48,066 nt of DNA from positions 1-48,066 of the forward strand of contig JAOARP010000004.1 in assembly GCA_025210525.1 (NCBI GenBank). The letters run 5' to 3'. Source of the stretch: Marinisporobacter sp. (lineage in GTDB: Bacteria; Bacillota; Clostridia; Peptostreptococcales; Thermotaleaceae). Positions 17,947 through 27,713 of this stretch are shown in pieces. Every line of letters starts with the position of its first letter. The stretch's first letter is position 1. Made by a program: the position numbers and the translations under genes. A model generated the notes under the pieces. The model saw nothing but the letters and a program-made list of their open reading frames with translations. It searched no databases and was not told the DNA's origin.

Positions 17947-19833
17947 ATGTTTGATTTAAAAGAACAACTAAAGAAGTTACCAGAAACTCCTGGGGTTTAT
18001 CTGATGAAAAGTAAATCTGGAGAAATTATTTATGTTGGAAAGGCCATTAGCTTAAAAAATAGAGTTCGTCAATATTTCCAATCACAAAAGAATAAACCTC
18101 CAAAAGTACAAGCTATGGTTGCCAATATTGATGAATTTGAATATATATTAACAGATTCAGAGGTAGAGGCATTAATACTAGAAGCCAATCTTATAAAAAA
18201 ATATCAACCCAAATATAATGTACTCCTTCGAGATGACAAGCAGTATCCTTATATAAAAGTAACATTAGGAGAAAAGTATCCACGCATATTCAAAACAAGG
18301 AAGGTCATAAAGGATCGGTCAAAATATTTTGGACCCTTCATCAATATAGGTGCAGTGAATCATACTATTGAAATGCTAAAGAAGTTTTATCCTTTAAAGA
18401 CTTGCAATAAAAATCTTGATAAGAATAAGGATAGACCTTGCCTGAATTATCATATTGGTAGATGCTTAGGACCTTGTAGTGGGAAGGTAGCTCATGAAAC
18501 TTACATGAAAGTCATTGATGAGATTTTATTATTTTTAAGTGGAAAATATGAGGATTTAGTAAAAAAGATTGAGATAAAAATGAAGGAAGCATCTACTACT
18601 ATGAATTTTGAAAAGGCAGCAGAATATAGAGATCAAATCAATGCCATTCATAGTATTATGGAAAAACAAAAAATTATTTCCTCATCAGATATTGATCAGG
18701 ATTTGATTGCTATGGCAAGAGGAACTGAGGATGTTTGCGTAATGGTTTTCTTTAATAGAGGGGGAAAACTTATCGGAAGAGAGCATTATATGGTAAGAGC
18801 ATCAGAAGAAGACTCACGAGGGGAGATTATGAGTGCTTTTATCAAACAATTTTATGCAGGAACAGCCCTTGTACCGAAGGAAATCCTATTACAGGATGAA
18901 GCTGAGGATTTAGAATTGATTGAAAAATGGCTTTCTGCTAAGAAGGGATCGAAAGTAACGGTAAAGATTCCTAAAAGAGGGGATAAAAAGGGTTTACTAG
19001 ATCTTGTTCATAAAAATGCGCTAGAGACCTTAGAGCAATTCAGGGAAAAGCTCATAAGAGATCGAGAAAAGCGAGAAGGAGCAATCAAAGCATTAGGGGT
19101 TTATTTGGAGCTTGAAAAGAAGCCTTTTCGGATAGAGAGCTTTGATATTTCTAATACCCAAGGGGTAGATTCTGTTGCTTCTATGGTTGTTTTTGAAAAT
19201 GGAAAGCCTAAATATAGTGATTACCGAAGATTTAAGATTAAAACAATAGAAGGACCTAATGATTATGGGAGTATGCAGGAGGTTATTTATAGAAGATTTA
19301 AAAGAGGAATAGAAGAAAGAACGGCTATGGAGGAAAAAGGAATACTAGATCATACAGGAAAATTTTCTAAATTTCCAGATTTAATCCTCATTGATGGCGG
19401 GAGAGGTCACGTAAATGCAGTTTTAGAAGTCTTATCAGCATTAGAGGTCAATATTCCTACAGCAGGGATGGTAAAGGATGATTATCATAGAACGAAGGAT
19501 TTACTATACAAGAATAAAGAGATCCATATTCAAAAGGACAAAATAGTCTTTCAATTGATTGGAAAAATTCAAGAAGAGACCCATAGATTTGCTATTACTT
19601 ATCACAAAAGCTTAAGAGGTAAAACTATGGTGCAGTCCGTATTAGAAGAAATTCCTGGTATTGGACAAAAAAGAAGAATTGCCCTTTTAAAGCACTTTGG
19701 TGCTATAGATAAAATCAAGAAGGCTTCTATAGAGGAATTAAGTCAAATAGAAGGAATGAACAAAAAAGCTGCCAAAGGGATAAAAGATTATTTTACTAAA
19801 AAGGAAGAAGAAAATAAGAATAGAGTCTTATAA
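17947..19833 (+). CDS. uvrC: Excinuclease ABC subunit C
   Basis: A 628-residue UvrC, the dual-incision nuclease of nucleotide excision repair. The GIY-YIG nuclease domain is N-terminal (about 12-92, TPGVYLMK...IIYVGKA). A UVR motif lies near 200-235 and the RNase H-like 5' incision domain around 395-500 (ESFDISNTQGVDSVASMVVF). The C-terminal tandem helix-hairpin-helix (EIPGIGQKRR and IEGMNKKAAKGI) binds DNA. A cluster CNKNLDKNKDRPCLNYHIGRC near 155-175 fits the Cys-rich segment of the family. ATG at 17947 follows GAGAGGG; the protein then begins MFDLKEQLKKLP as usual. Confidence 0.98.
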   Translation: MFDLKEQLKKLPETPGVYLMKSKSGEIIYVGKAISLKNRVRQYFQSQKNKPPKVQAMVANIDEFEYILTDSEVEALILEANLIKKYQPKYNVLLRDDKQYPYIKVTLGEKYPRIFKTRKVIKDRSKYFGPFINIGAVNHTIEMLKKFYPLKTCNKNLDKNKDRPCLNYHIGRCLGPCSGKVAHETYMKVIDEILLFLSGKYEDLVKKIEIKMKEASTTMNFEKAAEYRDQINAIHSIMEKQKIISSSDIDQDLIAMARGTEDVCVMVFFNRGGKLIGREHYMVRASEEDSRGEIMSAFIKQFYAGTALVPKEILLQDEAEDLELIEKWLSAKKGSKVTVKIPKRGDKKGLLDLVHKNALETLEQFREKLIRDREKREGAIKALGVYLELEKKPFRIESFDISNTQGVDSVASMVVFENGKPKYSDYRRFKIKTIEGPNDYGSMQEVIYRRFKRGIEERTAMEEKGILDHTGKFSKFPDLILIDGGRGHVNAVLEVLSALEVNIPTAGMVKDDYHRTKDLLYKNKEIHIQKDKIVFQLIGKIQEETHRFAITYHKSLRGKTMVQSVLEEIPGIGQKRRIALLKHFGAIDKIKKASIEELSQIEGMNKKAAKGIKDYFTKKEEENKNRVL

Positions 19834-19913
19834 AACAATGATATTTAGCGCGAAAAAACTGCGTAAGAATAGGAAATAAATGATATAATGAAGAAGGCAT
19901 GGGCAAAGTATAG

Positions 19914-19943
19914 ATGCTTACTTCAATTTGTTGAAGTAAGCAT
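19914..19943 (+). repeat. Perfect 13-bp hairpin in the leader of the chemotaxis receptor gene
   Basis: ATGCTTACTTCAA (19914-19926) is followed by TTTG and its exact reverse complement (19931-19943). It lies between a TATAAT (19884-19889) and the start codon at 19979, so it should be in the 5' UTR. An AT-rich tract follows rather than a clean T-run. A terminator for uvrC, an attenuator or an mRNA stabiliser are all possible. Confidence 0.6.
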
Positions 19944-19978
19944 AAAATTTTCTAAGAAATTTTTGAGGGGGAAAAGAG

Positions 19979-22027
19979 ATGGAAAAAAAATCAAAAAAGA
20001 GAGGAAAAATAGCAAATAAAATCACATTATTAACATTTATTGCCGTATTAGGTGTTTTCATAGTAAGTGGTATATTGAATTATCAAAGCGTCAAAAAAAA
20101 TATGGTTGTAGCTATTGAAGAAAAAATACAATTAAATACAATGGTTGTTGAAAAAAGTATTTCAGATATATTTGAAAGTACTTCAGTGATTACAGAACAA
20201 ATGTCTAAAAATAAAGAGGTAATAGATTATTTAAGAGATATTAAGACGCGTTCAGATATAAAGACTCATGAAAATTGGAATCGTGTAGTAGAGACACTAG
20301 CAGATATAAAAAAGAGTAATCATTATATAGGCTCTGCATGGATTGCTAATGATGCAGCTAGTTTCTATCTTGATGAAGATGGGGATTCTCCTAGTGGGGA
20401 ATATAATACGAGCGAAAAAGATTGGCAACATATGGCGAAAGCTTCTCAAAATGTTATTTTTACAAAACCCTATGTAGATGATGATACGAAGGAGCTTGTG
20501 ATAACAAGTGCAAAAGCTATTAAAGAAAATGATCAGGTAGTAGGGTATGTAGCATTAGATATGTTTTTAAGTGATATTCCTAAAGTGATGAAAGAACATA
20601 TTATTGGGGAAAAGGGAAGAAACATTATCATAGCAGAAGATGGAACCTATATCTATTCAGAGGATAAGGAAAAGATCCTTAAAAATAAAATAACAGATGA
20701 TAAAGAATTACAAGAAATTGGTGTAAAAATGACCAATGGAGAATATAGGGTTGAAAAATGTGATGTAAAGGGTGAAGCTTATTATATAGGATATGCACCT
20801 ATTGAGTTAAATGGCTGGTCTGTTGGTGTTTTAGTAAATCAAGAAGAGATCCTTAGACATTTGCAAGAAATATTAATGAGACTTACTTTTATGTATTTTA
20901 TAGGTGGTTGTTTATTATGTATTTTAATTTATTTAGCAATCAAGCGTAATATAAAAGCTGTTACAGCTGTTACAAACCATGCAGAAGTATTAGCAAAAGG
21001 AGATTTTACAAAAGATATAGATGGGGAATTTTTAAAGAGAAATGATGAACTAGGTACAATGGCAAATTCTTTCAAGACCATGACTAGAAATGTTCAATCA
21101 TTATTAGGGGATATTATGCATTCTTCAGAACAGTTAATGCAGTCATCTCAGTATCTTTCAAATACATCACAGCAAGTAGCCAATGCTTCAGAAATGGTAG
21201 GATGTGCAGTAGATGAAATTGCTAAAGGAGCTACACATCAAGCACAGGATACAGAAAAAGGTTCTGAGGATGCGATGTATTTAGGAGAGTTGATTGAAGC
21301 GAATAAAATACATATGAATGATTTGAATAAGGCTTCTAATGAAGTAAATGATCTTATTGACAAAGGAATGACCATTGTAGAGGAGTTAAAGCAGAAAACG
21401 AAGATTAATGAAGAGTCATCAAAAAAGATTTATAAACATATTCAAAAAACAAATGATAGTGCAGGTAATATTGGAAATGTCAGTAAAATTATTGCGGATA
21501 TAGCAGAGCAGACCAATCTGTTAGCCCTGAATGCAGCTATTGAAGCGGCTCGTGCTGGAGAATCAGGAAAAGGCTTTGCCGTTGTAGCGGAAGAGATTCG
21601 AAAGCTTGCGGAACAATCTACCAATTCTACAAAAAAAATAGATCTAAGTGTTCAAGAACTCATCAATGATGCTAGAACATCTGTAGAAATAATAGACGAT
21701 GTTAAAGAGACGGTAGCATCTCAAGTGGAAAGTGTTGAAAAAACATTTGATCAATATAAAATGATTATAAAAGCAACAGATATAATAGAAAAAGCCGTAG
21801 AGAATATGAATGTTTCGAGTGCGAATATGGAAAACCAGAAGAAAAAGATTGTAGATATTATGCAAAATTTATCTGCTATTGCAGAGGAAAATGCTGCAGG
21901 AACACAAGAAGCAGCAGCATCTATAGAGGAGCAGATTGCATCTATTGAAGAAGTTTCTAATTCGACTCAAGAACTAGCGTCTCTAGCAGAAGAATTGAAA
22001 AAAGCTATCAATATGTTTAAAATATAA
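19979..22027 (+). CDS. Methyl-accepting chemotaxis protein with dCache-like sensor
   Basis: A 682-residue chemoreceptor. A basic N-terminus precedes TM1 (about 15-33). A periplasmic-type sensor of about 265 residues (dCache-like, with [11 protein letters not shown] and [18 protein letters not shown]) is followed by TM2 (about 302-320) and HAMP. The cytoplasmic signalling domain ends near the C-terminus and contains the conserved hairpin tip [19 protein letters not shown]...[16 protein letters not shown]. It would control CheA. The ligand is unknown; Cache receptors often bind amino or organic acids. No che or flagellar genes are in the window. ATG at 19979 follows GAGGGGG. Confidence 0.95.
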   Translation: MEKKSKKRGKIANKITLLTFIAVLGVFIVSGILNYQSVKKNMVVAIEEKIQLNTMVVEKSISDIFESTSVITEQMSKNKEVIDYLRDIKTRSDIKTHENWNRVVETLADIKKSNHYIGSAWIANDAASFYLDEDGDSPSGEYNTSEKDWQHMAKASQNVIFTKPYVDDDTKELVITSAKAIKENDQVVGYVALDMFLSDIPKVMKEHIIGEKGRNIIIAEDGTYIYSEDKEKILKNKITDDKELQEIGVKMTNGEYRVEKCDVKGEAYYIGYAPIELNGWSVGVLVNQEEILRHLQEILMRLTFMYFIGGCLLCILIYLAIKRNIKAVTAVTNHAEVLAKGDFTKDIDGEFLKRNDELGTMANSFKTMTRNVQSLLGDIMHSSEQLMQSSQYLSNTSQQVANASEMVGCAVDEIAKGATHQAQDTEKGSEDAMYLGELIEANKIHMNDLNKASNEVNDLIDKGMTIVEELKQKTKINEESSKKIYKHIQKTNDSAGNIGNVSKIIADIAEQTNLLALNAAIEAARAGESGKGFAVVAEEIRKLAEQSTNSTKKIDLSVQELINDARTSVEIIDDVKETVASQVESVEKTFDQYKMIIKATDIIEKAVENMNVSSANMENQKKKIVDIMQNLSAIAEENAAGTQEAAASIEEQIASIEEVSNSTQELASLAEELKKAINMFKI

Positions 22028-22038
22028 AGATCCCCTAG

Positions 22039-22068
22039 TAGACATAGAACAATTTATTTAGGTATAAT
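22039..22068 (+). promoter_or_regulatory. Promoter of hprK
   Basis: TAGACA (22039-22044), an 18-base spacer and a perfect TATAAT (22063-22068), about 50 bases upstream of the hprK start codon and just after the chemoreceptor gene. Confidence 0.5.
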
Positions 22069-22119
22069 AGTATAAACCTTCAAACAGTTTTAATAAAATG
22101 AAAATAAGGAGTGGCTACT

Positions 22120-23037
22120 ATGGCTTTTGTAACGATTGATGAATTGATTAGAGATTTAGAACTTGAGGTAATCTATAGACCCGAAAATGCAGAAATCAAC
22201 ATAACTGTAGCAGACATTAATAGACCAGGACTTCAGCTTGCGGGCTTTTATGAATATTTTGCTTATGAAAGAATACAAGTAGTAGGAAAAGTAGAGTGGA
22301 CCTACTATGATAGTATTTGTTCTGAGGTGAGGAAGAAAAGATCAGAAAAATTATTTTCTCATCCAATACCTTGTTTAGTCATGGCAAGAGATTTGGAAAC
22401 CCATAAGGAATGTTTTGAAGCTGCTAAGAAATTTAATAGACCTCTTCTTAGAACAAAAACAAATACAACAAAATTTATTAGTCAGCTGACTAATTATTTA
22501 GAGGACAAGCTAGCACCCGTTATTACAAGACATGGGGTATTAGTAGATGTATATGGAATAGGAATATTTCTAGTAGGGGAAAGTGGTATTGGAAAAAGTG
22601 AAACGGCACTAGAACTAATCAAGAGAGGACATCGATTAGTAGCAGATGATGCAGTACAAATCAAGAGAAAAGATAAAAATAGCCTAGAAGGAAGTGCACC
22701 AGAATTAACAAAGCATTTTATGGAGCTTAGAGGTATTGGTATACTAGATATTCAACATCTATATGGTGTAGGGGCAGTAAGAGATAAGAAGCAGATTGAA
22801 CTAGTCATAGAAATGGAAAATTGGAAGCAAGGAAAAGCTTATGATCGATTAGGAATGGATGAAGAATTTATGGAAATTCTTGGAGTAGATGTTTATAAAA
22901 TAACCATCCCAATCAAACCAGGAAGAAACTTAGCTATGATCATTGAAGCAGCTGCTAGAAATCATAGACAAAAAAGAATGGGCTATAATGCTGCAGAGAT
23001 ACTAAATGATAGATTGATGAAAAATGCCATGAAGTAA
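22120..23037 (+). CDS. hprK: HPr kinase/phosphorylase
   Basis: A 305-residue bifunctional enzyme that phosphorylates and dephosphorylates HPr on a serine (Ser46 in B. subtilis), the central switch of CcpA-dependent carbon catabolite repression. The N-terminal domain (about 1-130) is followed by the catalytic domain with P-loop GESGIGKS (about 153-160) and the family signature LRGIGILDI near 207. The conserved His of the HGVLVDVYGIG segment is present. Length is typical. ATG at 22120 is chosen because AAGGAG (22106-22111) would overlap the alternative GTG at 22111. A hairpin follows the stop codon. Confidence 0.98.
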   Translation: MAFVTIDELIRDLELEVIYRPENAEINITVADINRPGLQLAGFYEYFAYERIQVVGKVEWTYYDSICSEVRKKRSEKLFSHPIPCLVMARDLETHKECFEAAKKFNRPLLRTKTNTTKFISQLTNYLEDKLAPVITRHGVLVDVYGIGIFLVGESGIGKSETALELIKRGHRLVADDAVQIKRKDKNSLEGSAPELTKHFMELRGIGILDIQHLYGVGAVRDKKQIELVIEMENWKQGKAYDRLGMDEEFMEILGVDVYKITIPIKPGRNLAMIIEAAARNHRQKRMGYNAAEILNDRLMKNAMK

Positions 23038-23044
23038 TATAAAA

Positions 23045-23069
23045 AACCAAGGGAATCATTCCCTTGGTT
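23045..23069. terminator. Terminator hairpin after hprK
   Basis: An 11-bp perfect stem (23045-23055 with 23059-23069) and a 3-base loop start 8 bases after the hprK stop. The plus-strand T-run is short (TTCAATTTA), while an A-run precedes the stem, so it would work better for the minus strand. Partial read-through into the next gene is likely. Confidence 0.6.
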
Positions 23070-23102
23070 CAATTTATAAAGTTATAGAAAGAAGTGGAAT
23101 AA

Positions 23103-24401
23103 ATGAAACTAAAATTAGGGATTATTGGACCAGTGGATACGGTGAATAAGATTGAAAGTGTCACTGAAAAATTTTCAGAAGAAATTGAAAGTATTCCCTA
23201 TCCTTATAAAGATAAAAATGAAACTATTGAAATATTAAGAAAACACCAAGGAGAGGTAGATGTACTTTTATTTTCTGGACAGGTACCCTACTTTAGAGCA
23301 AAAGAAAATGGCGTTATTCATAAGCCTGCTGTATATATACCAAGAAGGGGAAGTAGCGTATATAAGGTTTTTTGGCAGATGAAGGAATGTAGCATCGATT
23401 ATACAAAAATTAGCTTTGATACCATTGATGAATTAGCCATAGATGAGGTTATTAAGGAATTAAATATTCCCATGGAGAGGGTGTTTGTAAAACCATTTTC
23501 AGAGGATATAGATCATGAGACATTACTGGATTTTCATTATAAGTTATGGAAGGAAAAAAAGATAAATATTGCCGTTACTTGTGTGAGTATGGTATATGAA
23601 AAGCTAAAAGAGTTAAACGTACCTGTATTTAAGCTATATCCAACTGCTTCTTTGATAAGAGAATATGTAAATAAGGCTATTTACAAGGGCGATGTGGAAA
23701 AAATAAAGGGAAGTCAAATCGCTGTTCAAATTGTAAAAATAAAGAACAAAACATCTAATATGGCTTCTCAATATGAATTCTTAAAATTAAAAAATAAAAT
23801 AGAGGAAGGACTCATCTCTTATACCCAAGAGAATTTTGGTTCACTTTTTCCCTTTGGTAGAGATGAATATATGATTTTTACTACTCGTGGTGCTATATCT
23901 GCACAATGGAAGAGTTTTGAGCTTTATCAGCATTTACAAATAGAGGATGTATCAAAAATAAAGCTAGCCTCAGGAATAGGCTTTGGTAACTCAGTACATG
24001 AAGCAGAAGCTAATGCACGAATTGCTTTAGGGCATGGGATAGATGAAGATGAAAACTGTTGTTTTGTGGTAGATGAAAAGGGAAAAATCACAGGACCTAT
24101 AAGAGAAAATAATGATGCATCCCTTTCTTATGATATTACAGTTGTAGAAAAAGAAATAAAGGAAATGGCAGAAAAAATAAAAATCAGTGCTACCTATATT
24201 TCAAAGATGAAATCTATTATAAAGAGAACAGGTAAAAACGAAATGAGTGCAGAGGAGCTAGCCAATTATTTAGGGATCAGCGTAAGAAGTGGAAGAAGAA
24301 TCCTCAAACAAATCACAGATGCTGGGTATGCAGAAATTGTTGCTACGAAAAGTATTGCAAGCTCAGGTAGACCAAGACAAATATATAAGCTTTTATTGTA
24401 G
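23103..24401 (+). CDS. Winged-helix regulator with cyclase-fold-like middle domain, unknown
   Basis: A 432-residue protein with three parts. Residues 1-195 begin with an alpha/beta stretch (KLKLGIIGPVDTV, DVLLFSGQVPYFRA) like a Rossmann-type sensor. Residues about 203-325 have an alternating strand/helix pattern, with FGRDEYMIFTTRG at the place of a GGDEF loop and ASGIGFGNSVHEAEANARIAL as in degenerate GGDEF/nucleotidyl-cyclase folds. Residues about 365-432 form a winged helix (MSAEELANYLGISVRSGRRILKQI) with a basic wing. The GG(D/E)EF motif is not intact, so it is probably a nucleotide-sensing rather than a nucleotide-making domain. ATG at 23103 follows AAGAAGTGG. Located after hprK; function unknown. 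The overall transcription-regulator call is firm, the domain identity is inferred. Confidence 0.6.
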   Translation: MKLKLGIIGPVDTVNKIESVTEKFSEEIESIPYPYKDKNETIEILRKHQGEVDVLLFSGQVPYFRAKENGVIHKPAVYIPRRGSSVYKVFWQMKECSIDYTKISFDTIDELAIDEVIKELNIPMERVFVKPFSEDIDHETLLDFHYKLWKEKKINIAVTCVSMVYEKLKELNVPVFKLYPTASLIREYVNKAIYKGDVEKIKGSQIAVQIVKIKNKTSNMASQYEFLKLKNKIEEGLISYTQENFGSLFPFGRDEYMIFTTRGAISAQWKSFELYQHLQIEDVSKIKLASGIGFGNSVHEAEANARIALGHGIDEDENCCFVVDEKGKITGPIRENNDASLSYDITVVEKEIKEMAEKIKISATYISKMKSIIKRTGKNEMSAEELANYLGISVRSGRRILKQITDAGYAEIVATKSIASSGRPRQIYKLLL

Positions 24402-24428
24402 GACTTGTTTTTTAGCAAGTCTTTTTTT
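24402..24428 (+). terminator. Rho-independent terminator
   Basis: GACTTG (24402-24407) pairs with CAAGTC (24416-24421) around an 8-base loop and is followed by seven T. It begins directly after the regulator stop codon. Confidence 0.85.
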
Positions 24429-24584
24429 GTAGAAGAAGCTTAAAATATGTAAGATAGACAGATTTTATGAAAGCGTATACAATAAAAATTGTTAAAGAGA
24501 AGTAAAACAATAAATGATAAAAAATGAACAAGTAAAAAAAAACAGCATAGCTATGAAAATATATGAATTATAGAGGGTTTTTAA

Positions 24585-27500
24585 ATGAAAAGTATAAAAA
24601 AATTACAGAAAAATTCAATTATAGGGATTATTTTTGTTGTTGTGATTTGTATGATTTTTTTTATGGTGAATGGATTAATATTTTTGAACAATGATTTTAA
24701 AGAGAATAATGGAAAGAAAGTATTAAAAGGTGTTATGTATCTAGAAAAAAATGATCTGAAGGAGGATCATATACTTTTTTTAAATGGAGAATGGTCTTTT
24801 TTTCCGAATGTTTTCTTAGAACCAGAGGAAGTGAAAAATCATGAAAACAATGAGCAGTACATAGATTTTCCAAATTTGTGGGAAGGAAAAAAGTTTGGAG
24901 ATACGATCATGGAGGAAAAAGGTTATGGGACTTATCAAGTAAAGCTTATTAATAAAGGAAAACCAGAAAAAGTCATGTTTTATTTTACACCATCACCAGC
25001 AGAAGCCTATAAGGTATATATGAATGATGAACTTGTACTTAAGGTTGGAGAAGTTGGCAAAAATAAAGAAACGACAAAAGCTGAATATAAAACAGAAGCT
25101 GTTACATACGATTTTGATAAAGAACTTACTATTACTATACAGGTTGCTAGCTTCACGTATAATGGTGGAGGCTATTATAAACCTATTATATTTGGAAAAG
25201 CAGATACTATATTAAAGCTTAAAACATTTAATTTGGCGAAAGATGTATTCATATTAGGCGTTTTAACGATACTTTTTTTATACTTTGGTATGACTCGAAT
25301 AAAAAATAAGCATACAGGATATGTATTATCCTGCTTTGTTGCAACAGCTTTTTTGGGCATTTTGTATACTGTTTCAACGGGAGAAATGATTATTCGTATG
25401 TTATTCCCTCAATTGCCCTTTAGAGTATATTATATGATGTATTATATGATTTCCATTACAGGAGGAAGTTTATATATATTCTTATTAAGTGATTTATTTC
25501 CAGTAGAAAGCAATAGAAAAATAAAAGATTTAACCACTATAAAAGTAGTTATATTTATAGGAATTATATTATTTTTTGAAAACTATTTTATTGGAAAAGT
25601 GGCTGTTATTAAAGATGTACTTGTGATTTTAGAATTTCTTTATGGGATTTATGTATTATCAAAAGCAACTTATAATAAAAAAAGGGGAAGCATAACTATT
25701 TTGTTTGGAACAATATCCTTAATTGCAGCTGTAGTATATGATATATTATACCTTTATGCTGTCTTTGTTACTCCTTATGAACTGATTACACCCTTTGGAC
25801 TTGCTACCTTTATCTTATGCTTTGCAATCATTTTATCAAGAAGATATGAAAGCTCTTTTCAAGAAGTAGAAAATCTATCTAAAAGACTTATAGAAATGGA
25901 TAAAATAAAGGATCAATTTTTAGCGAATACGTCTCATGAGCTTAGAACACCCCTTAATAGTATGATTGCATTAACAAAATCTTTGCTAGAGGAATCAAGA
26001 ACATTTGATCTAAAGGAAAGGGAATCTTTAGATATGGTTATATCTAGTGGAAAAAGATTAAGAAACCTTGTAAATGATTTGTTAGATTATTCAAGTATGA
26101 AATATAGTCAAATCAAGCTGGTTAAAAGTCATTTTGATATAAAAAAGGCTATAGAAAATACCATAAAAGAATTTGAGCCTATTGCAAATAATAAAAATAT
26201 AAAATTAAGTAGTGAAATAGAAGAAGAGATAAAAAAGATTTATGGAGATAAATATAGATTTATACAGGTTTTGTATAACTTGATAGGAAATGCTATTAAG
26301 TTTACTCCTGAAAATGGGCATATACATATAAAAGTTTATAAAAAAGAGAATAAATTTTATATAGCTATAGAAGATACAGGGATTGGAATTAGTGAAGAAA
26401 AGCTAAAAAATATTTTCAATTCCTTTGAGCAGGCAAATGAAAAAATAGGAGAAAAGTATGGAGGGTTTGGACTGGGTTTAAGTATTTCCAAGGAAATTAT
26501 ATTAGCACATGAAGGGGAACTTGTAGTAGATAGTAGAGAGGGCGTAGGATCTATTTTTACTATTATTTTACCAATGAAAGAAGTAATTGTAGAGGATGAA
26601 GTTCAAGAACATGAGGAATATAATTTACCACAAATAAAAGAAGATTTACAAAAAAATACTACTATTGATATAAAAGGTGAATTAGAAGATACAATTGTTA
26701 TTATTGATGACTATTATTCAAATATATTTGCTGCTGCAAGTATATTAAAAACAGAGGGGTATAGTATAAAAGGATATGTAAATGCAGAAGAAGGAATGGA
26801 TGAAATTAATAATAATCCTAGGGTTGTATTAGCTATTATAGATTTAATGATGCCAGAAATTTCTGGCGAGGAAATTTGTAAACGTATCAGAGAAAAATTT
26901 GATCTATTGCAATTACCTATTTTGGTCCTAACAGCCAATATGCAAATGAGTGGATTAGTAAAAAGTTTTGAAAATGGAGCCAATGATTTTTTGCACAAAC
27001 CTTTTGAAACGGAAGAACTAAAGGCAAGGGTTCGTACTTTAGCACAGCTCAAAAAAGCAAAAACAACAGCAATAGAGAATGAATTAAGTATGCTGCAAGC
27101 CCAAATTAATCCTCATTTTTTATATAATGCTATGAATGCTATTGCAGCGTGTTGTTATGATAGCGGAGAAAAGGCTGCAGATATTATCATTGATTTAGCA
27201 GATTATTTAAGATATACCTTTGAATTTGATCATAAGATAAAAGAAATAACCCTTAGTAAAGAGCTAGAATTAGTCAAGGTATATTTAGCTATAGAAAAGA
27301 TAAGGTTTGAGGATCAATTAGAATATGAATTTCATATAGAAGATGAAGTATTTGTGACTATACCACCCTTTACATTACAAACTATCGTAGAAAATGCAGT
27401 AAGACATGGTATTCGAAAAAAGCCTAATGGCGGGAAAATAACCATAAAAGGATCTATAAAAAATAATTATTATAGCATTGAAATAAAAGATACAGGGATA

Positions 27501-27680
27501 GGCATGACAAAGGAGGATTTAGAATTAGTTTTAGCAGGGAAAAAGTCTACAGGAACTGGACTGGGCATTGCAAATGTAAGGAGAAGGCTTAAAAGTATTT
27601 ATGGAACAAATATAAAAATAGAAAGCAACTATGGACAAGGAACGAATGTAATCTTACAGTTAGGTTTAAATAAAATATAA
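24585..27680 (+). CDS. Dual-core hybrid histidine kinase: 7TMR-DISM, HisKA, receiver, LytS-type kinase
   Basis: A 1031-residue hybrid sensor. N-terminal TM (11-34), then a jelly-roll extracellular domain (about 45-205, LNGEWSFFP, GYGTYQVKL) as in 7TMR-DISM proteins, then seven helices (about 220-418). Cytoplasmic order: HisKA with H451 in NTSHELRTPLNS; ATPase 1 with NLIGNAIKFTP, DTGIGI and GGFGLGLSIS; receiver with D753 in IIDLMMPE and K805 in LHKPF; then a second, LytS/YehU-type kinase with H844 in INPHFLYNAMNAI, N box VENAVRHGI and GLGIANVRRR. Two complete kinase cores around one receiver in one chain is unusual. The receiver-SARP regulator gene starts 33 bases after the stop. ATG at 24585 follows AGAGGG. 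The ligand is unknown; jelly-roll domains often bind carbohydrates. Confidence 0.9.
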   Translation: MKSIKKLQKNSIIGIIFVVVICMIFFMVNGLIFLNNDFKENNGKKVLKGVMYLEKNDLKEDHILFLNGEWSFFPNVFLEPEEVKNHENNEQYIDFPNLWEGKKFGDTIMEEKGYGTYQVKLINKGKPEKVMFYFTPSPAEAYKVYMNDELVLKVGEVGKNKETTKAEYKTEAVTYDFDKELTITIQVASFTYNGGGYYKPIIFGKADTILKLKTFNLAKDVFILGVLTILFLYFGMTRIKNKHTGYVLSCFVATAFLGILYTVSTGEMIIRMLFPQLPFRVYYMMYYMISITGGSLYIFLLSDLFPVESNRKIKDLTTIKVVIFIGIILFFENYFIGKVAVIKDVLVILEFLYGIYVLSKATYNKKRGSITILFGTISLIAAVVYDILYLYAVFVTPYELITPFGLATFILCFAIILSRRYESSFQEVENLSKRLIEMDKIKDQFLANTSHELRTPLNSMIALTKSLLEESRTFDLKERESLDMVISSGKRLRNLVNDLLDYSSMKYSQIKLVKSHFDIKKAIENTIKEFEPIANNKNIKLSSEIEEEIKKIYGDKYRFIQVLYNLIGNAIKFTPENGHIHIKVYKKENKFYIAIEDTGIGISEEKLKNIFNSFEQANEKIGEKYGGFGLGLSISKEIILAHEGELVVDSREGVGSIFTIILPMKEVIVEDEVQEHEEYNLPQIKEDLQKNTTIDIKGELEDTIVIIDDYYSNIFAAASILKTEGYSIKGYVNAEEGMDEINNNPRVVLAIIDLMMPEISGEEICKRIREKFDLLQLPILVLTANMQMSGLVKSFENGANDFLHKPFETEELKARVRTLAQLKKAKTTAIENELSMLQAQINPHFLYNAMNAIAACCYDSGEKAADIIIDLADYLRYTFEFDHKIKEITLSKELELVKVYLAIEKIRFEDQLEYEFHIEDEVFVTIPPFTLQTIVENAVRHGIRKKPNGGKITIKGSIKNNYYSIEIKDTGIGMTKEDLELVLAGKKSTGTGLGIANVRRRLKSIYGTNIKIESNYGQGTNVILQLGLNKI

Positions 27681-27713
27681 AAATGATCATTCACCATAGA
27701 AGGGGGACACCTT

